Shown in pieces: positions 29,321-41,366 of a stretch of DNA of 64,000 nt; position 1 is the first letter of the stretch; each line of letters opens with the position of its first letter. Under the pieces are notes generated by a model. The model saw only the letters and a program-made list of their open reading frames with translations. It did no database searches and was not told the origin of the DNA. Position numbers and translations under genes: made by a program. This DNA is from Mixta tenebrionis (GTDB lineage Bacteria; Pseudomonadota; Gammaproteobacteria; Enterobacterales; Enterobacteriaceae): assembly GCF_006517625.1 (NCBI RefSeq), contig NZ_VHQI01000002.1, forward strand, positions 540,537 to 604,536, read 5' to 3'.

Positions 29321-30742
29321 ATGAAAAAAACAGCTCTTGTATTAAGCGCGCTGGCCTTAAGCCTGGGAATGGCAATGAGCCCTGCGTATGTGATGGCCGC
29401 GGAAACCGCTTCTTCTACCCAACAGCTGCCGAGCCTGGCGCCAATGCTGGAAAAGGTAATGCCTTCGGTGGTCAGCATCAACGTTGAAGGCAGCACGACG
29501 GTGCGTACGCCGCGCCTGCCGCAGCAGTTCCAGCAGTTTTTTGGCGACAATTCGCCTTTCTGTCAGGAGGGCTCGCCGTTCCAGGGCTCGCCGATGTGCC
29601 AGGGCGGGGCGCCCGGCGGCAATGCGCCGCAGCAAAAATTCCGCGCGCTGGGTTCCGGCGTGGTGATTAATGCGGAAAAAGGCTATGTGGTAACCAATAA
29701 CCACGTGGTGGATAACGCCACCAAAATTCAGGTGCAGCTCAGCGACGGACGTCGCTATGAGGCGAAAGTGATCGGTAAGGATCCGCGTTCCGATATCGCG
29801 CTGATCCAGCTGCAGGAATTTAAAAACCTGACCGCGATTAAGATCGCTGACTCCGATACGCTGCGCGTCGGCGATTATACCGTGGCGATCGGCAACCCTT
29901 ACGGGCTGGGCGAAACCGTGACTTCCGGCATCGTCTCCGCGCTGGGCCGCAGCGGCCTGAACGTGGAAAACTATGAGAACTTTATCCAGACCGATGCGGC
30001 GATTAACCGCGGCAACTCCGGCGGCGCGCTGGTTAACCTGAACGGCGAACTGATCGGCATCAATACCGCTATTCTGGCGCCGGACGGCGGCAATATCGGT
30101 ATCGGCTTCGCTATTCCCAGCAATATGGTGAAAAACCTTACCGCGCAGATGGTGGAGTTTGGTCAGGTGAAACGCGGCGAACTGGGCATCATGGGCACCG
30201 AGCTTAACTCTGAGCTGGCGAAGGCGATGAAGGTTGACGCCCAGCGCGGCGCCTTTGTCAGCCAGGTAATGCCGAAATCCTCCGCCGCGAAAGCGGGCAT
30301 TCAGGCGGGCGACGTGATTATCTCGCTGAACAAAAAACAGATCTCCAGCTTCGCCGCGCTGCGCGCCGAAGTCGGCTCGCTGCCGGTCGGCACCAAACTG
30401 GTGCTGGGCCTGCTGCGTGACGGCAAACCGCTGACGGTCACGGTAGAACTGCAGCAGAGCTCGCAGGATAAGGTTGATTCCGCCACCATCTATACCGGCA
30501 TTGAAGGCGCCGATCTGAGCAATGCGGTGGTTAATGAACAGAAAGGCGTGCGCGTTGACAGCGTGAAGCCGGGCAGCGCCGCCGCGCGTATCGGCCTGAA
30601 AAAAGACGATATGATCCTTGGCGTGAACCAGCAGCGGGTGACCAACCTTGGTGAACTGCGTAAGATTCTGGATACCAAACCGTCGGTGCTGGCGTTGAAT
30701 ATCAAACGCGGCGACAGCAATATCTATCTGCTGATGCAGTAA
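29321..30742 (+). CDS. degP: Periplasmic serine protease/chaperone DegP (HtrA)
   Basis: DegP degrades or refolds misfolded envelope proteins and protects outer-membrane protein intermediates on the way to BamA. The 473-residue precursor has a signal peptide cleaved near 26 (AYVMA-AETAS). The catalytic triad is His128 (TNNHVVDN), Asp158 (DPRSDIALI) and Ser233 (RGNSGGALV). Two PDZ domains follow (about 280-375 and 385-470). The LA-loop cysteines are kept (PFCQEG and PMCQGG). Position between dgt and cdaR is the E. coli one. Confidence 0.98.
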   Translation: MKKTALVLSALALSLGMAMSPAYVMAAETASSTQQLPSLAPMLEKVMPSVVSINVEGSTTVRTPRLPQQFQQFFGDNSPFCQEGSPFQGSPMCQGGAPGGNAPQQKFRALGSGVVINAEKGYVVTNNHVVDNATKIQVQLSDGRRYEAKVIGKDPRSDIALIQLQEFKNLTAIKIADSDTLRVGDYTVAIGNPYGLGETVTSGIVSALGRSGLNVENYENFIQTDAAINRGNSGGALVNLNGELIGINTAILAPDGGNIGIGFAIPSNMVKNLTAQMVEFGQVKRGELGIMGTELNSELAKAMKVDAQRGAFVSQVMPKSSAAKAGIQAGDVIISLNKKQISSFAALRAEVGSLPVGTKLVLGLLRDGKPLTVTVELQQSSQDKVDSATIYTGIEGADLSNAVVNEQKGVRVDSVKPGSAAARIGLKKDDMILGVNQQRVTNLGELRKILDTKPSVLALNIKRGDSNIYLLMQ

Positions 30743-30775
30743 TATTTTTCTGCAATAGCTCTTTGTCCTTTATCT

Positions 30776-30801
30776 GGCCCGCTAAGCGGGCCTTTTTTTT
30801 T
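30776..30801 (+). terminator. degP terminator
   Basis: GGCCCGC (30776-30782), loop TAA, GCGGGCC (30786-30792) and a run of nine T form a textbook intrinsic terminator, 34 bases after degP. Confidence 0.85.
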
Positions 30802-30969
30802 AGCTGCCGGCCGCCTCTGCTTGCCTGGGGCGCAGTGTTGCCGGCCGCCGGCTCGTTTGTGATATTCGCCGCAAATTTTTCAACCGAAACGGTGTTTTGT
30901 GCATTCGCACAATGCGCCAGCCTGGCTCTCCACCTATGCTGTGGCTCCCCGGCTTTGCAGGAGTAAATG

Positions 30970-32127
30970 ATGGCTAACTATCACCTGGATGCTCGTCTGG
31001 CCCAGGATATCGTTGCGCGTACGATGAAGATTATCGACAGCAACGTTAACGTTATGGATGCGCGCGGCCGGATTATCGGCAGCGGCGATCGGGAGCGCAT
31101 TGGCGAACTGCACGAAGGCGCGCTGCTGGCGCTGTCGCAGGCGCGTATCGTGGATATTGACGATGCGGTAGCGCGTCATTTGCACGGGGTGCGTCCCGGC
31201 GTTAACCTGCCGCTGCGCATTGCCGGAGAGATTGTCGGCGTTATCGGCCTGACCGGCGATCCCGTTTCGCTGCGGCAGTATGGCGAGCTGGTTTGCATGA
31301 CGGCGGAGATGATGCTGGAGCAGGCGCGGCTGCTGCATATGCTGGCGCAGGACAGCCGTCTGCGCGAGGAGCTGGTGCTCAACCTGATCCGCAGCGAAAG
31401 CCTCTCTCCGGCGCTGATGGAATGGGCGCAGCGGCTCGGCATCGATGTTAATCAGCCGCGCGTGGCGGCGGTGGTGGAGGTGGACAGCGGCCAGCTCGGC
31501 GTGGACAGCGCGATGGCGGAGCTGCAGCAGCTGCAAACGCTGCTGATCACGCCGGAGCGCGATAACCTGATCGCTATTGTGTCGCTAACGGAGATGGTGG
31601 TGCTGAAGCCGGCGCTGAACGCGCACGGGCGCTACGATCAGGATGAACATCGCCGCCGCGTAGAGCAGCTGCTGGGGCGGATGAAAGAGAACGGGCATCT
31701 GCGTATCCGCATTGCGCTGGGCAACTATTTTACCGGTGCGGGCAGCATCGCCCGTTCTTACCGCACGGCGCGCACCACCATGATGGTAGGCAAGCAGCGC
31801 ATGCCGGATCAGCGCAGCTATTTTTACCAGGATCTGGTGCTGCCGGTACTGCTCGACAGCCTGCGCGGCGGCTGGCAGGCCAATGAGCTGGCGCGTCCGC
31901 TGCTGAAGCTGAAGGCGATGGATAATAACGGCCTGCTGCGACGCACGCTGATCGCCTGGTTCAGCAATAACGTGCAGCCTTCCGCCACCGCGCGCGCGCT
32001 GTTTATTCATCGTAATACGCTGGAATATCGGCTGAACCGGATTTCTGAGCTGACCGGGCTTAACCTGAGCCATTTTGACGATCGCTTATTGCTGTATGTA
32101 GCGCTGCAGCTGGACGATCAGCCCTGA
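30970..32127 (+). CDS. cdaR: Sugar diacid utilisation regulator CdaR
   Basis: CdaR activates genes for D-glucarate, D-galactarate and D-glycerate use in E. coli. The second of two consecutive ATG codons (30970) has the better spacing from AGGAG and gives 385 residues. The N-terminal sugar-diacid recognition domain is intact (IDSNVNVMDARGRIIGSGD). The C-terminal helix-turn-helix of the PucR type is in ALFIHRNTLEYRLNRISELTGL's core, near 350-370. No target operon lies in this window. Confidence 0.96.
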   Translation: MANYHLDARLAQDIVARTMKIIDSNVNVMDARGRIIGSGDRERIGELHEGALLALSQARIVDIDDAVARHLHGVRPGVNLPLRIAGEIVGVIGLTGDPVSLRQYGELVCMTAEMMLEQARLLHMLAQDSRLREELVLNLIRSESLSPALMEWAQRLGIDVNQPRVAAVVEVDSGQLGVDSAMAELQQLQTLLITPERDNLIAIVSLTEMVVLKPALNAHGRYDQDEHRRRVEQLLGRMKENGHLRIRIALGNYFTGAGSIARSYRTARTTMMVGKQRMPDQRSYFYQDLVLPVLLDSLRGGWQANELARPLLKLKAMDNNGLLRRTLIAWFSNNVQPSATARALFIHRNTLEYRLNRISELTGLNLSHFDDRLLLYVALQLDDQP

Positions 32128-32163
32128 GGCAGGAAGCGCCGCGGCGGCGCGCGGCGCGTTGTG

Positions 32164-32556
32164 TTAGCGGCTGCTGCGGGTCAGCTTATCTAGATCGGAT
32201 TCGATCTCCGCGATCTTATTCGATACCACGCTCTCCAGGTGGTGCAGATCGTCAAGAATTTTCCGTTTCAAATCGATCTCGATCTGATCGCGCTGGCAAA
32301 TCTGATCCAGCTCGTCGATAACGTAGCGCAGGTTAGGGCTGATCTCCTGCACTTCCTTGTAGCCCTGACCAAGACCGTCGGCGACCACGGTTTTGCGCTG
32401 ACGCGGATATTTAAACTTGACGCTTTTGGCGAAAAACTCGCCTTTATCTTTGCGGAAGTAAATCTTCAGAATGTCGTTGTTCGCTTCCTGACGCAGGCTG
32501 TAGCGATCGATATCTTCCGGATTAGAAATGCCCAGGCTTTTTAAATTGTCATACAT
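32164..32556 (-). CDS. yaeH: UPF0325 family protein YaeH
   Basis: The product is 130 residues and matches YaeH closely ([20 protein letters not shown]). It is acidic-basic mixed and helical, with a likely coiled coil at about 85-125. The function is unknown. It is conserved in Enterobacterales at this place, after cdaR and convergent with it. Confidence 0.93.
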   Translation of the reverse strand: MYDNLKSLGISNPEDIDRYSLRQEANNDILKIYFRKDKGEFFAKSVKFKYPRQRKTVVADGLGQGYKEVQEISPNLRYVIDELDQICQRDQIEIDLKRKILDDLHHLESVVSNKIAEIESDLDKLTRSSR

Positions 32557-32912
32557 GGCAATGCTTCCTGTGAACGTGAAATAGGGGGCGTCGCGACGGT
32601 TCCGTTACACTTTGCCGGCCTGGCGGGCCGGACGGCACTCTGCCTAAGCAGGATAAAGGGCCTGTGAACACTGTAGACATAAACGACGAACTTCGGCACA
32701 TTGCGCCGCAGAAAGTGCTGCGATGAATTATCGCCCGCATAAAAAACAGACGCGTGTTTACTTTGCCGCCGCCGGCGGCGAGAAGCAAGCATGAAGCGTA
32801 AGCGAAAGCGGGAAATGTGCGGCCGGGACGATACGGCGCGCGGCGTGACGCAGGCGCGTATGACGCCGGGAAGCCTCAGCCCCGCTGCGTAAGCGGGGCT
32901 GAAGGCCGAACA
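32557..32912. other. Intergenic region between yaeH and dapD
   Basis: I see no gene in these 356 bases. E. coli has yaeI here, which is missing. The short frames on the minus strand (32541-32792) have no recognisable product and are probably non-coding. The stretch must hold the yaeH promoter. A perfect hairpin, CAGCCCCGCT (32877-32886) with AGCGGGGCTG (32892-32901), follows the dapD stop on the minus strand but lacks a T-run, so it is at most a weak terminator or 3' stabiliser. Confidence 0.5.
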
Positions 32913-33740
32913 TTATTCATCAATGGTGCGCAGCAGCTCATTAATGCCGACTTTGCCGCGCGTTTTCGCATCAACCTTTTTCACAATGACCGCGCAGTAG
33001 AGGCTGTAAGAACCATCTTTTGACGGCAGGTTGCCGGAAACCACCACCGAACCGGCCGGTACGCGGCCATAGTGAACTTCGCCGGTTGCACGATCGTAGA
33101 TTTTGGTGCTCTGTCCGATATAGACGCCCATCGAAATCACCGCTCCCTCTTCAACGATAACGCCTTCCACAATTTCAGAGCGCGCGCCGATAAAGCAGTT
33201 GTCTTCGATGATGGTCGGATTGGCCTGCAGCGGCTCCAGTACGCCGCCGATGCCGACGCCGCCGGAGAGGTGAACGTTTTTGCCGATCTGCGCGCAGGAG
33301 CCGACGGTCGCCCAGGTATCTACCATGGTGCCTTCGTCAACGTAAGCGCCGATATTGACATAGGAGGGCATCAGTACGGTGTTGCGGGCGATAAACGCGC
33401 CCTGACGCACCGCCGCCGGCGGCACCACGCGGAAACCCTCTTGTTTGAAACGCGCTTCGTCATAGGCGGCGAATTTCATCGGCACTTTGTCGTAGTAGCG
33501 GCTTTCCGCGCCTTCAATTACCTGATTGTCATTGATGCGGAAAGAGAGCAGCACCGCTTTTTTCAGCCACTGATGGGTGATCCACTGCCCGTTGATCTTC
33601 TCGGCAACGCGCAGCGCGCCGCTGTCGAGCAGGGCGATGGTCTGGTTGATCGCATCGCGGGTTGCGGCGTCCACGCTGGCGGGCGTGATGTCGGCACGGC
33701 GCTCAAACGCGCTCTCAATAACACTCTGTAACTGTTGCAT
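32913..33740 (-). CDS. dapD: 2,3,4,5-tetrahydropyridine-2,6-dicarboxylate N-succinyltransferase
   Basis: DapD succinylates tetrahydrodipicolinate, a step of the succinylase route to meso-diaminopimelate and lysine. From ATG 33740 it has 275 residues ([15 protein letters not shown]). An N-terminal helical domain is followed by a left-handed beta-helix of hexapeptide repeats, visible from [20 protein letters not shown] to [15 protein letters not shown]. It lies downstream of glnD on the same strand. Confidence 0.98.
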   Translation of the reverse strand: MQQLQSVIESAFERRADITPASVDAATRDAINQTIALLDSGALRVAEKINGQWITHQWLKKAVLLSFRINDNQVIEGAESRYYDKVPMKFAAYDEARFKQEGFRVVPPAAVRQGAFIARNTVLMPSYVNIGAYVDEGTMVDTWATVGSCAQIGKNVHLSGGVGIGGVLEPLQANPTIIEDNCFIGARSEIVEGVIVEEGAVISMGVYIGQSTKIYDRATGEVHYGRVPAGSVVVSGNLPSKDGSYSLYCAVIVKKVDAKTRGKVGINELLRTIDE

Positions 33741-33846
33741 TTGCTTTTCCATCCTGGTTATTTCATTCATCGTCGGTCAGGAACGAGCGAGGCGCCGCCG
33801 CTGGCCCGATAGCTGATGAACAACGGTAGTAAAAAATCAATCTGGA

Positions 33847-36501
33847 TCACACTTTATCGTTTGGATTAAGGGCCTGTGTCAACCGTTGTTGCAGCCTGTG
33901 GCGCAAATTTGCGCTCAGCGCGCGGCGCTCGTCGTCGGCCAGAATAAAGAGATCCTCCACCCGTTCGCCGATGGTGCTGATGCGCGCGCCGTGCAGCGAA
34001 ATGCCTAAATCGGCGAAAACTTCGCCTACCTGCGCCAGCAGGCCGGGGCGATCGAGCGCCACCAGCTCCAGCCAGGTGCGGCGATCGTTAAACGACGGCA
34101 GAAAACGCACTTCGGTATCGACGTTAAAATGTTTCAGCCTGGCGGACTGGCGTCGGGTGCGCGGCGGCGTCCAGCTGGTCTGGGCGATCGCCTGCTCCAG
34201 CGCCTGGATAATCATCTGGTGGCGATCGGGCGCCAGCGGGCTGCCGTCCGGCTCCAGCACAATAAAGGTGTCCAGCGCCATGCCGTCGCGGCTGGTGAAA
34301 ATCTGCGCATCATGCACGCTGAGATTGCGTCGATCCAGCTCGCCCGCCACCGCGGCGAACAGATAGGGGCGATCCGGGCTCCAGATAAAGATTTCGGTAC
34401 CGCCGCGCGTCGCCTGCGGGCTGACCAGCACCAGCGGCTGGCTGAGATCGTGGTTCATCAGATGGCGGGCGTGCCAGGCGAGCTGGTTGGGCGTGTGGCG
34501 CAGGAAATAGTCGGCGCGGCAGCGGCTCCAGATCTGATGCAGCGCCTCCTCATTAATATTGTCCATGCGCAGCAGCGCCAGCGCCTGCAGGCGGTGATGA
34601 CGCACGCGTTCGCGCAGGTCGGGCGAATTTTCCATGCCGCGCCGCAGCTGTTTCTCGGTGGCGAAGAACAGCTCGCGCAGCAGGCTCTGCTTCCAGCTGT
34701 TCCACAGCGTTTCGTTGGTAGCGCAGATATCCGCCACGGTCAGGCTGACCAGATAGCGCAGGCGATTTTCATTCTGCATGACTTCGGCAAACTGCTGGAT
34801 CACCGCCGGATCCTGGATATCGCGGCGCTGGGCGGTAACCGACATCAACAGATGATGGCGCACCAGCCAGGCGAGCAGCTGCGTTTCGCGCGAGTTCAGG
34901 CCGTGCAGCTCGGCGAACGCCAGCGCATCCTGCGCGCCGAGAATGGAGTGATCGCCGTTGCGTCCTTTGGCGATATCGTGAAACAGCGCCGCCAGCAGCA
35001 GCAGCTCCGGCTGCGGCAGGCGCGGCCACAGTTCGACGCACAGCGGATGGCGCGAGCGCGTCGCTTCGCTGGCGAAGCTTTCCAGCTTCTGCAGTACGCG
35101 CACGGTATGTTCATCCACCGTATAGGCATGAAACAGATCGAACTGCATCTGGCCGACTACTTTACTCCACTGAGGCAGATAGGCCGACAGCACGCTGTGG
35201 CGATGCATCGGCACCAGCGCCCGGCTTACCGCGCCGGGATGCCTGAGAATCGCCAGAAAGTGACGGCGCGCTTCCGGCAGATAACAGAGCGACTGTTGCA
35301 GGTTGCGGCGCGCGTGGCGCAGCTGGCGCAGGGTGGAGGAGTAAATGCCTTTGATGTTCTCATTGCGCACCATTACCCAAAACATGCGCATAATAGCCGC
35401 CGGCTGGCGGTTAAACAGCGCGTCGTCGCGCAAGTCGATCAGGCTGCCGCGCAGCTGGAAATCGTCATCAAGCGGCACCGGCTTATCGGTGGCGTCCAGC
35501 GCCAGAATCGCATCGTCAAACAGCTGCAGCAGCATCTGGTTCAGCTCGCTGATGCGGCGCGTGACGCGGAAAAAATCTTTCATCATGCGTTCTACCGGCT
35601 CGTTGCCTTCGCCCTGATAGTTGAGGCGCTGCGCCACGGTTAGCTGGCGATCGAACAGCAGGCGGTTATCGTAGCGGGGCAGGGTAAGGTGCAGCGCAAA
35701 GCGAATGCGCCAGAGGAACGCCTGGCACTCGTTCAGCTCGTTACGCTCCGCCTCGGTGAGAAAGCCGAAGCCGACCATCTCATCCAGCGAGGTGGCGCCG
35801 AAGTGGCGCCGCGCCACCCACAGCAATGTGTGGATATCGCGCAGGCCGCCGGGGCTGCTTTTTATATCCGGTTCAAGATTATAGCTGGTGCCGTGATAGC
35901 GCTGGTGCCGCTGCTGCTGCTCGTCGATTTTGGCGGCGTAAAAACGTGAAGAGGGCCAAAAGCCATCGCTGAAGATATGCTTTTGCAGCTCCAGAAACAG
36001 CGCCACGTCGCCGATCAACATACGCGATTCAATCAGATTGGTGGCGATGGTGAGGTCGGAAAGCCCCTCCAGCAGGCACTCTTCCAGCGTGCGCACGCTG
36101 TGGCCGACTTCGAGCTTAAGATCCCACAGCAGCGTCAGCAGTTCGCCGGCCTGCGCCGCCGCCTGTTCGCTTAGCGGCGTGCGGCTGAGGATCAGCAGAT
36201 CGATATCGGAAAGCGGATGCAGTTCGCCGCGGCCGTAGCCGCCCACCGCCACCAGCGCCACGTCAGCCATGCTATCGAAACCGTAAAAGCGCCAGAGGCG
36301 GCGCAGCAGGCCGTCAATAAACAGCGTGCGGGCTTCGATCAGCGACGCCACATCCTCGCCGGCGTCAAAGGCGGCGGCCAGCGCATGCTGAAAACGATCG
36401 AGACGCTGTTTTAACCCTTCGCGCGTGAGCTGGGCGTCGTCCCAGCCGGCGGCGGAATCGGCCAGGCCATAGTTTATTTCATCGTTCACGCTATTGCTCA
36501 T
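33847..36501 (-). CDS. glnD: Bifunctional uridylyltransferase/uridylyl-removing enzyme GlnD
   Basis: GlnD senses glutamine and adds or removes UMP on PII proteins (GlnB/GlnK), setting nitrogen assimilation. The 884-residue protein (E. coli 890) has an N-terminal nucleotidyltransferase domain ([22 protein letters not shown] metal site), an HD domain for uridylyl removal ([16 protein letters not shown]) and two C-terminal ACT domains (about 700-780 and 810-884) that bind glutamine. It lies between map and dapD on the same strand, as in E. coli. Confidence 0.98.
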   Translation of the reverse strand: MSNSVNDEINYGLADSAAGWDDAQLTREGLKQRLDRFQHALAAAFDAGEDVASLIEARTLFIDGLLRRLWRFYGFDSMADVALVAVGGYGRGELHPLSDIDLLILSRTPLSEQAAAQAGELLTLLWDLKLEVGHSVRTLEECLLEGLSDLTIATNLIESRMLIGDVALFLELQKHIFSDGFWPSSRFYAAKIDEQQQRHQRYHGTSYNLEPDIKSSPGGLRDIHTLLWVARRHFGATSLDEMVGFGFLTEAERNELNECQAFLWRIRFALHLTLPRYDNRLLFDRQLTVAQRLNYQGEGNEPVERMMKDFFRVTRRISELNQMLLQLFDDAILALDATDKPVPLDDDFQLRGSLIDLRDDALFNRQPAAIMRMFWVMVRNENIKGIYSSTLRQLRHARRNLQQSLCYLPEARRHFLAILRHPGAVSRALVPMHRHSVLSAYLPQWSKVVGQMQFDLFHAYTVDEHTVRVLQKLESFASEATRSRHPLCVELWPRLPQPELLLLAALFHDIAKGRNGDHSILGAQDALAFAELHGLNSRETQLLAWLVRHHLLMSVTAQRRDIQDPAVIQQFAEVMQNENRLRYLVSLTVADICATNETLWNSWKQSLLRELFFATEKQLRRGMENSPDLRERVRHHRLQALALLRMDNINEEALHQIWSRCRADYFLRHTPNQLAWHARHLMNHDLSQPLVLVSPQATRGGTEIFIWSPDRPYLFAAVAGELDRRNLSVHDAQIFTSRDGMALDTFIVLEPDGSPLAPDRHQMIIQALEQAIAQTSWTPPRTRRQSARLKHFNVDTEVRFLPSFNDRRTWLELVALDRPGLLAQVGEVFADLGISLHGARISTIGERVEDLFILADDERRALSANLRHRLQQRLTQALNPNDKV

Positions 36502-36526
36502 TGAGAGTTTGCTCCGCTTGCACCAT

Positions 36527-36554
36527 AAAAAAAGCCGGCGGGCGGCCGGCTTTT
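36527..36554. terminator. Terminator after map
   Basis: GCCGGC (36534-36539) pairs with GCCGGC (36545-36550), with an A-run on one side and T-run on the other. It lies between the map stop and the glnD start, so it may reduce read-through from map into glnD. Confidence 0.65.
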
Positions 36555-36578
36555 ATCCCTTCTTCGCGGGCGACGATG

Positions 36579-37370
36579 TTATTCGTTTACCAGCACCGCC
36601 GGAATGGTATCGTCTTTACGCAGGGTAAGAATTTCACAGCCGTTTTCCGTCACCACAATAGTATGCTCATACTGCGCGGACAAGCTGCGATCCTTGGTTT
36701 TTACCGTCCAGCCATCTTTCATGGTGCGGATGCGGTAATCACCGGCGTTAACCATCGGCTCGACGGTAAAGGTCATGCCCGCCTGCAGCACTACGCCGCC
36801 GTCATCGGCGTCATAGTGCAGCACCTGCGGCTCTTCATGGAAGCCTTTGCCGATGCCGTGCCCGCAATATTCGCGTACCACGGAAAAGTCCTGCGCCTCG
36901 ACATATTTCTGGATTTCGCGGCCCAGCGTACGCAGGCGAATGCCCGGCTTCACCATGCGCAGCGCCAGATAGAGGCTCTCCTGCGTCACGCGGCACAGAC
37001 GCTCGCCCTGAATGGTCGGCTTGCCGACGATAAACATTTTCGAGGTGTCGCCGTGGTACTCATCTTTAATGACCGTGACGTCGATATTGACGATATCGCC
37101 CTCTTTCAGCAGCTTGTCATCGCTGGGAATGCCGTGGCACACCACATCGTTAACGGAAATGCAGACCGATTTCGGGAAGCCGTGATAGCCGAGGCTGGCG
37201 GAGATCGCCTGCTGAGCGTTAACGATGTGATCGTGACAGATGCGGTCGAGTTCGCCGGTAGAGACGCCTGGTTTAACGTGAGGCTCGATCATCTCCAGCA
37301 CCTCGGCGGCGAGACGGCCGGCGACGCGCATTTTTTCGATTTCTTCTGGGGTTTTAATTGAGATTGACAT
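36579..37370 (-). CDS. map: Methionine aminopeptidase type I
   Basis: Map removes the initiator methionine from nascent proteins and is essential. The 263-residue protein has the pita-bread fold: His in YHGFPKSVC (near 79), the metal ligands Asp97 and Asp108 (NIDVTVI, HGDTSKMF), His171 (GHGIGKGFHEEP) and glutamates near 204 and 235. It is divergent from rpsB, a common arrangement linking ribosome supply with N-terminal processing. Confidence 0.98.
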   Translation of the reverse strand: MSISIKTPEEIEKMRVAGRLAAEVLEMIEPHVKPGVSTGELDRICHDHIVNAQQAISASLGYHGFPKSVCISVNDVVCHGIPSDDKLLKEGDIVNIDVTVIKDEYHGDTSKMFIVGKPTIQGERLCRVTQESLYLALRMVKPGIRLRTLGREIQKYVEAQDFSVVREYCGHGIGKGFHEEPQVLHYDADDGGVVLQAGMTFTVEPMVNAGDYRIRTMKDGWTVKTKDRSLSAQYEHTIVVTENGCEILTLRKDDTIPAVLVNE

Positions 37371-37544
37371 TAATTTAATCCGCAGTTGCCGTCATTTTCG
37401 ACAATAATTGAGCAAGTGGCGTCATGTTATCAGGTCAGCCAGCGTGCTGCCACTGAGCGTTAACCGACCGGCAACGGCAACGGCCGACGGCGGAAAAAAG
37501 CGCCGGCGCCGCGGTTATTTGCCGCCCGCCGGCGCTAACAAATA
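37371..37544. other. Divergent promoter region between map and rpsB
   Basis: This stretch holds no gene. A GC-rich segment at 37500-37540 (GCCGGCG and CGCCGGC copies) can form hairpins, and the map promoter must lie in it. Confidence 0.4.
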
Positions 37545-37581
37545 TTGGCGTCAAAACATGCTTTATGGTATAAAGCGCGCC
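37545..37581 (+). promoter_or_regulatory. Likely rpsB-tsf promoter
   Basis: TTGGCG (37545-37550), an 18-base spacer and TATAAA (37569-37574) are followed by GCGCGCC. A GC-rich discriminator is typical of promoters inhibited by ppGpp and DksA, as expected for a ribosomal-protein operon. The assignment is by eye. Confidence 0.5.
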
Positions 37582-38579
<998 letters not shown>

Positions 38580-38626
38580 TAAGGTTTGCTCTGCTACAGA
38601 GCCCTTATCATTCAGATATGATCTGT

Positions 38627-38657
38627 AAGGGGCCGCTTTTGGCCCCTTTATTTTTTT
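38627..38657 (+). terminator. Attenuator/terminator between rpsB and tsf
   Basis: GGGGCC (38629-38634), loop GCTTTT, GGCCCC (38641-38646) then TTTATTTTTTT. A partial terminator in this gap sets S2 to EF-Ts ratio in E. coli. Confidence 0.8.
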
Positions 38658-38790
38658 AACCGCAGCCCGTCCGGGCGGCGCCTGGCCTGGCTGCGAAGCA
38701 CTCCTGCGAGCGGGAGCGGGCCGATGCGGCAACGCCAGCGGTCGCTCCATGAACGGGCGTGGATGAACCCAGACAACTGAGGAAGAGAGA

Positions 38791-39642
38791 ATGGCTGATA
38801 TTACCGCTGCTCTGGTAAAAGAACTGCGTGAACGTACTGGCGCGGGCATGATGGAATGTAAAAAAGCGCTGGTTGAAGCGAATGGCGACATCGAGCTGGC
38901 GATTGACAACATGCGTAAGTCTGGTCAGGCGAAAGCGGCGAAGAAATCTGGCCGCGTTGCTGCTGAAGGCGTAATCCTGACTGAAATCGCAGGCAATACC
39001 GGCGTAATCGTTGAGCTGAACTGCGAAACTGACTTCGTTGCTAAAGATGCCGGCTTCCTGGCGTTCGGTAAAGAAGTTATCGCCGCCGCTACCGCTGAGC
39101 GCATCGCTGATATCGAAGCGCTGAAGGCGAAATTCGAAGATCAGCGCACCGCGCTGGTAGCGAAAATCGGTGAAAACATCAACATCCGTCGCGTTGCTAT
39201 TCTCGAAGGCGACGTTGTAGGTTCTTACCTGCACGGCGCGCGCATCGGCGTTCTGGTTTCCGCAACCGGCGCTGATGAAGAGCTGGTGAAACACATCGCG
39301 ATGCATATCGCGGCCAGCAAACCGGAATATGTTAAACCGGAAGACGTACCGGCTGACGTGGTTGCGCGTGAGCATCAGATCCAGCTGGACATCGCCATGC
39401 AGTCTGGCAAACCGCGTGAAATCGCAGAAAAAATGGTTCAGGGCCGCATGAACAAGTTCACCGGCGAAGTTTCCCTGACCGGCCAGCATTTCGTAATGGA
39501 TCCGAGCAAAACCGTTGGTCAGCTGCTGAAAGAGAAAGGCGCTGACGTGATTAACTTCATCCGCTTCGAAGTGGGTGAGGGCATTGAGAAAGTAGAAAAC
39601 GACTTCGCTGCGGAAGTTGCAGCAATGTCCAAACAGTCTTAA
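38791..39642 (+). CDS. tsf: Translation elongation factor Ts
   Basis: EF-Ts exchanges GDP for GTP on EF-Tu. The 283-residue protein has the N-terminal UBA-like domain ([19 protein letters not shown]), the TDFVAKD motif (residues near 80) that contacts EF-Tu, the core, and the coiled-coil subdomain. A GAGG ribosome site precedes the ATG. It lies 211 bases after rpsB, behind an attenuator-like hairpin. Confidence 0.98.
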   Translation: MADITAALVKELRERTGAGMMECKKALVEANGDIELAIDNMRKSGQAKAAKKSGRVAAEGVILTEIAGNTGVIVELNCETDFVAKDAGFLAFGKEVIAAATAERIADIEALKAKFEDQRTALVAKIGENINIRRVAILEGDVVGSYLHGARIGVLVSATGADEELVKHIAMHIAASKPEYVKPEDVPADVVAREHQIQLDIAMQSGKPREIAEKMVQGRMNKFTGEVSLTGQHFVMDPSKTVGQLLKEKGADVINFIRFEVGEGIEKVENDFAAEVAAMSKQS

Positions 39643-39652
39643 TGGTCCCGAA

Positions 39653-39679
39653 AGAACCGCCAACCGGCGGTTCTTTTTT
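39653..39679 (+). terminator. tsf terminator
   Basis: AGAACCGCC (39653-39661) pairs with GGCGGTTCT (39666-39674), followed by six T. It ends the rpsB-tsf operon just after the tsf stop. Confidence 0.85.
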
Positions 39680-39795
39680 GTCTGAGATCTGCAGCATTTT
39701 TCAGTCTCATCCCAATAGCTTTATTTACAGGCTAAGCGGATGATAGATCGGATTTAACTCCTCATTTTCATGATAGCTTCCAGGAAAAAATGACC

Positions 39796-40521
39796 ATGGC
39801 TACCAATGCAAAACCTGTTTATCAACGTATCCTGCTAAAACTGAGTGGCGAAGCGCTGCAGGGCGCCGAGGGTTTCGGCATCGACGCGAGCGTACTCGAT
39901 CGCATGGCTCAGGAAATTAAAGAGCTGGTAGAGCTGGGTATTCAGGTTGGCGTCGTGATTGGTGGGGGTAACCTGTTCCGCGGCGCAGGCCTGGCGCAGG
40001 CGGGGATGAACCGCGTTGTCGGCGATCACATGGGGATGCTGGCCACCGTAATGAACGGGCTGGCAATGCGTGATGCGCTGCACCGCGCCTATGTGAACGC
40101 GCGTCTGATGTCGGCGATTCCGCTAAACGGCGTGTGCGATAACTACAGCTGGGCGGAGGCGATCAGCCTGCTGCGTAACAACCGCGTAGTGATCTTTTCC
40201 GCGGGCACCGGCAATCCTTTCTTCACCACCGACTCCGCCGCCTGCCTGCGCGGTATCGAAATTGAAGCTGACGTGGTGCTGAAAGCGACTAAAGTTGACG
40301 GCGTCTACTCTGCCGATCCGGTAAAAAATCCCGATGCCACCCTGTACGATCAGCTCTCCTATCAGGATGTGCTGGAGCGTGAGCTGAAAGTGATGGATCT
40401 GGCCGCCTTTACCCTGGCGCGCGACCATCAGCTGCCGATTCGCGTCTTTAACATGAATAAGCCGGGCGCGCTGCGTCGTGTGGTGATGGGTGAAAAAGAA
40501 GGCACCCTGATTACGCATTAA
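39796..40521 (+). CDS. pyrH: Uridylate kinase
   Basis: PyrH phosphorylates UMP to UDP, is activated by GTP and inhibited by UTP, and is essential. ATG 39796 ([21 protein letters not shown]) gives 241 residues, as in E. coli; an ATG two codons earlier is also possible. [18 protein letters not shown], and the [13 protein letters not shown] block are amino-acid-kinase family motifs. It has its own promoter region after the tsf terminator and precedes frr. Confidence 0.97.
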   Translation: MATNAKPVYQRILLKLSGEALQGAEGFGIDASVLDRMAQEIKELVELGIQVGVVIGGGNLFRGAGLAQAGMNRVVGDHMGMLATVMNGLAMRDALHRAYVNARLMSAIPLNGVCDNYSWAEAISLLRNNRVVIFSAGTGNPFFTTDSAACLRGIEIEADVVLKATKVDGVYSADPVKNPDATLYDQLSYQDVLERELKVMDLAAFTLARDHQLPIRVFNMNKPGALRRVVMGEKEGTLITH

Positions 40522-40661
40522 TATCCGTCACGGCGTAAAATAGGGTATATTCTGTTGGCGTGGCGTGATGGCGCGCCGCGTACCGTTCAGGATTACCGAC
40601 GAATTTTACCGTTTCCTGACACGTCGCCGTGGCAGGTTAAACCGAATCCAAGGGTTACAAC

Positions 40662-41219
40662 GTGATTAACGACATCAAGAAAGATGCCGACACGCGCATG
40701 GAAAAATGCGTTGAGGCATTCAAAAATAACATCGGCAAAGTACGCACTGGCCGCGCATCACCAGCGCTTCTCGACGGGATCGTAGTAGAATATTACGGTA
40801 CGCCGACACCGCTGCGCCAGCTGGCCAACGTTACCGTCGAAGACTCACGCACGCTGAAAATCAACGTATTTGACCGCTCGCTGAGTCCGGCCGTTGAGAA
40901 AGCGATCATGGCGTCCGATCTCGGCCTGAATCCGAGCTCCGCCGGCACCGATATTCGCGTACCGCTGCCGCCGCTGACGGAAGAACGCCGTAAAGATCTG
41001 ATCAAAGTCGTGCGCGGCGAAGCTGAGCAGGGGCGCGTATCGGTGCGTAACGTGCGCCGCGATGCCAACGATAAAGTAAAAGCGCAGCTGAAAGATAAAG
41101 CGATCGGCGAAGATGAAGAGCGCCGCGCGCAGGATGAAATTCAAAAAATGACCGATGCGTATATCAAGAAAATTGATGCCGCGCTGGCCGAAAAAGAAAC
41201 GGAGCTGATGGATTTCTAA
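40662..41219 (+). CDS. frr: Ribosome recycling factor
   Basis: Frr works with EF-G to split the post-termination ribosome. The 185-residue protein starts at GTG 40662, as in E. coli. The three-helix bundle with [15 protein letters not shown] and the hinge and tip domain ([16 protein letters not shown]) are intact. [14 protein letters not shown] is a family signature. It lies 140 bases after pyrH. Confidence 0.98.
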   Translation: MINDIKKDADTRMEKCVEAFKNNIGKVRTGRASPALLDGIVVEYYGTPTPLRQLANVTVEDSRTLKINVFDRSLSPAVEKAIMASDLGLNPSSAGTDIRVPLPPLTEERRKDLIKVVRGEAEQGRVSVRNVRRDANDKVKAQLKDKAIGEDEERRAQDEIQKMTDAYIKKIDAALAEKETELMDF

Positions 41220-41366
41220 TTCCGTCGCGCGCCCGTAAAACGCCGTCCACAGCGTACCGCCTTCAGCCTACGCTGTTTGACGGCGTTTTGCTTTGTCTCC
41301 CCATTACCGGCGCACTGGCGCATCTTTCTCTCGCGTCGTGTCCGAATTTCTACACAGAGCGGCCTC

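Noticed and set aside
32541-32792. Short minus-strand frames between yaeH and dapD
   Set aside because: Two overlapping frames compete, neither with a family, and they run into the yaeH start region.
34129-35643. 504-codon open frame antisense to glnD
   Set aside because: It lies wholly inside glnD, whose product is clearly conserved. Long antisense frames are common in GC-rich genes, and its translation is low in normal motifs and rich in Arg, Gln and His.
37501-37545. GC-rich palindromes before rpsB considered as an insertion or attachment site
   Set aside because: They are short inverted GCCGGCG words without flanking repeats or any integrase, and are better seen as chance hairpins in a promoter region.
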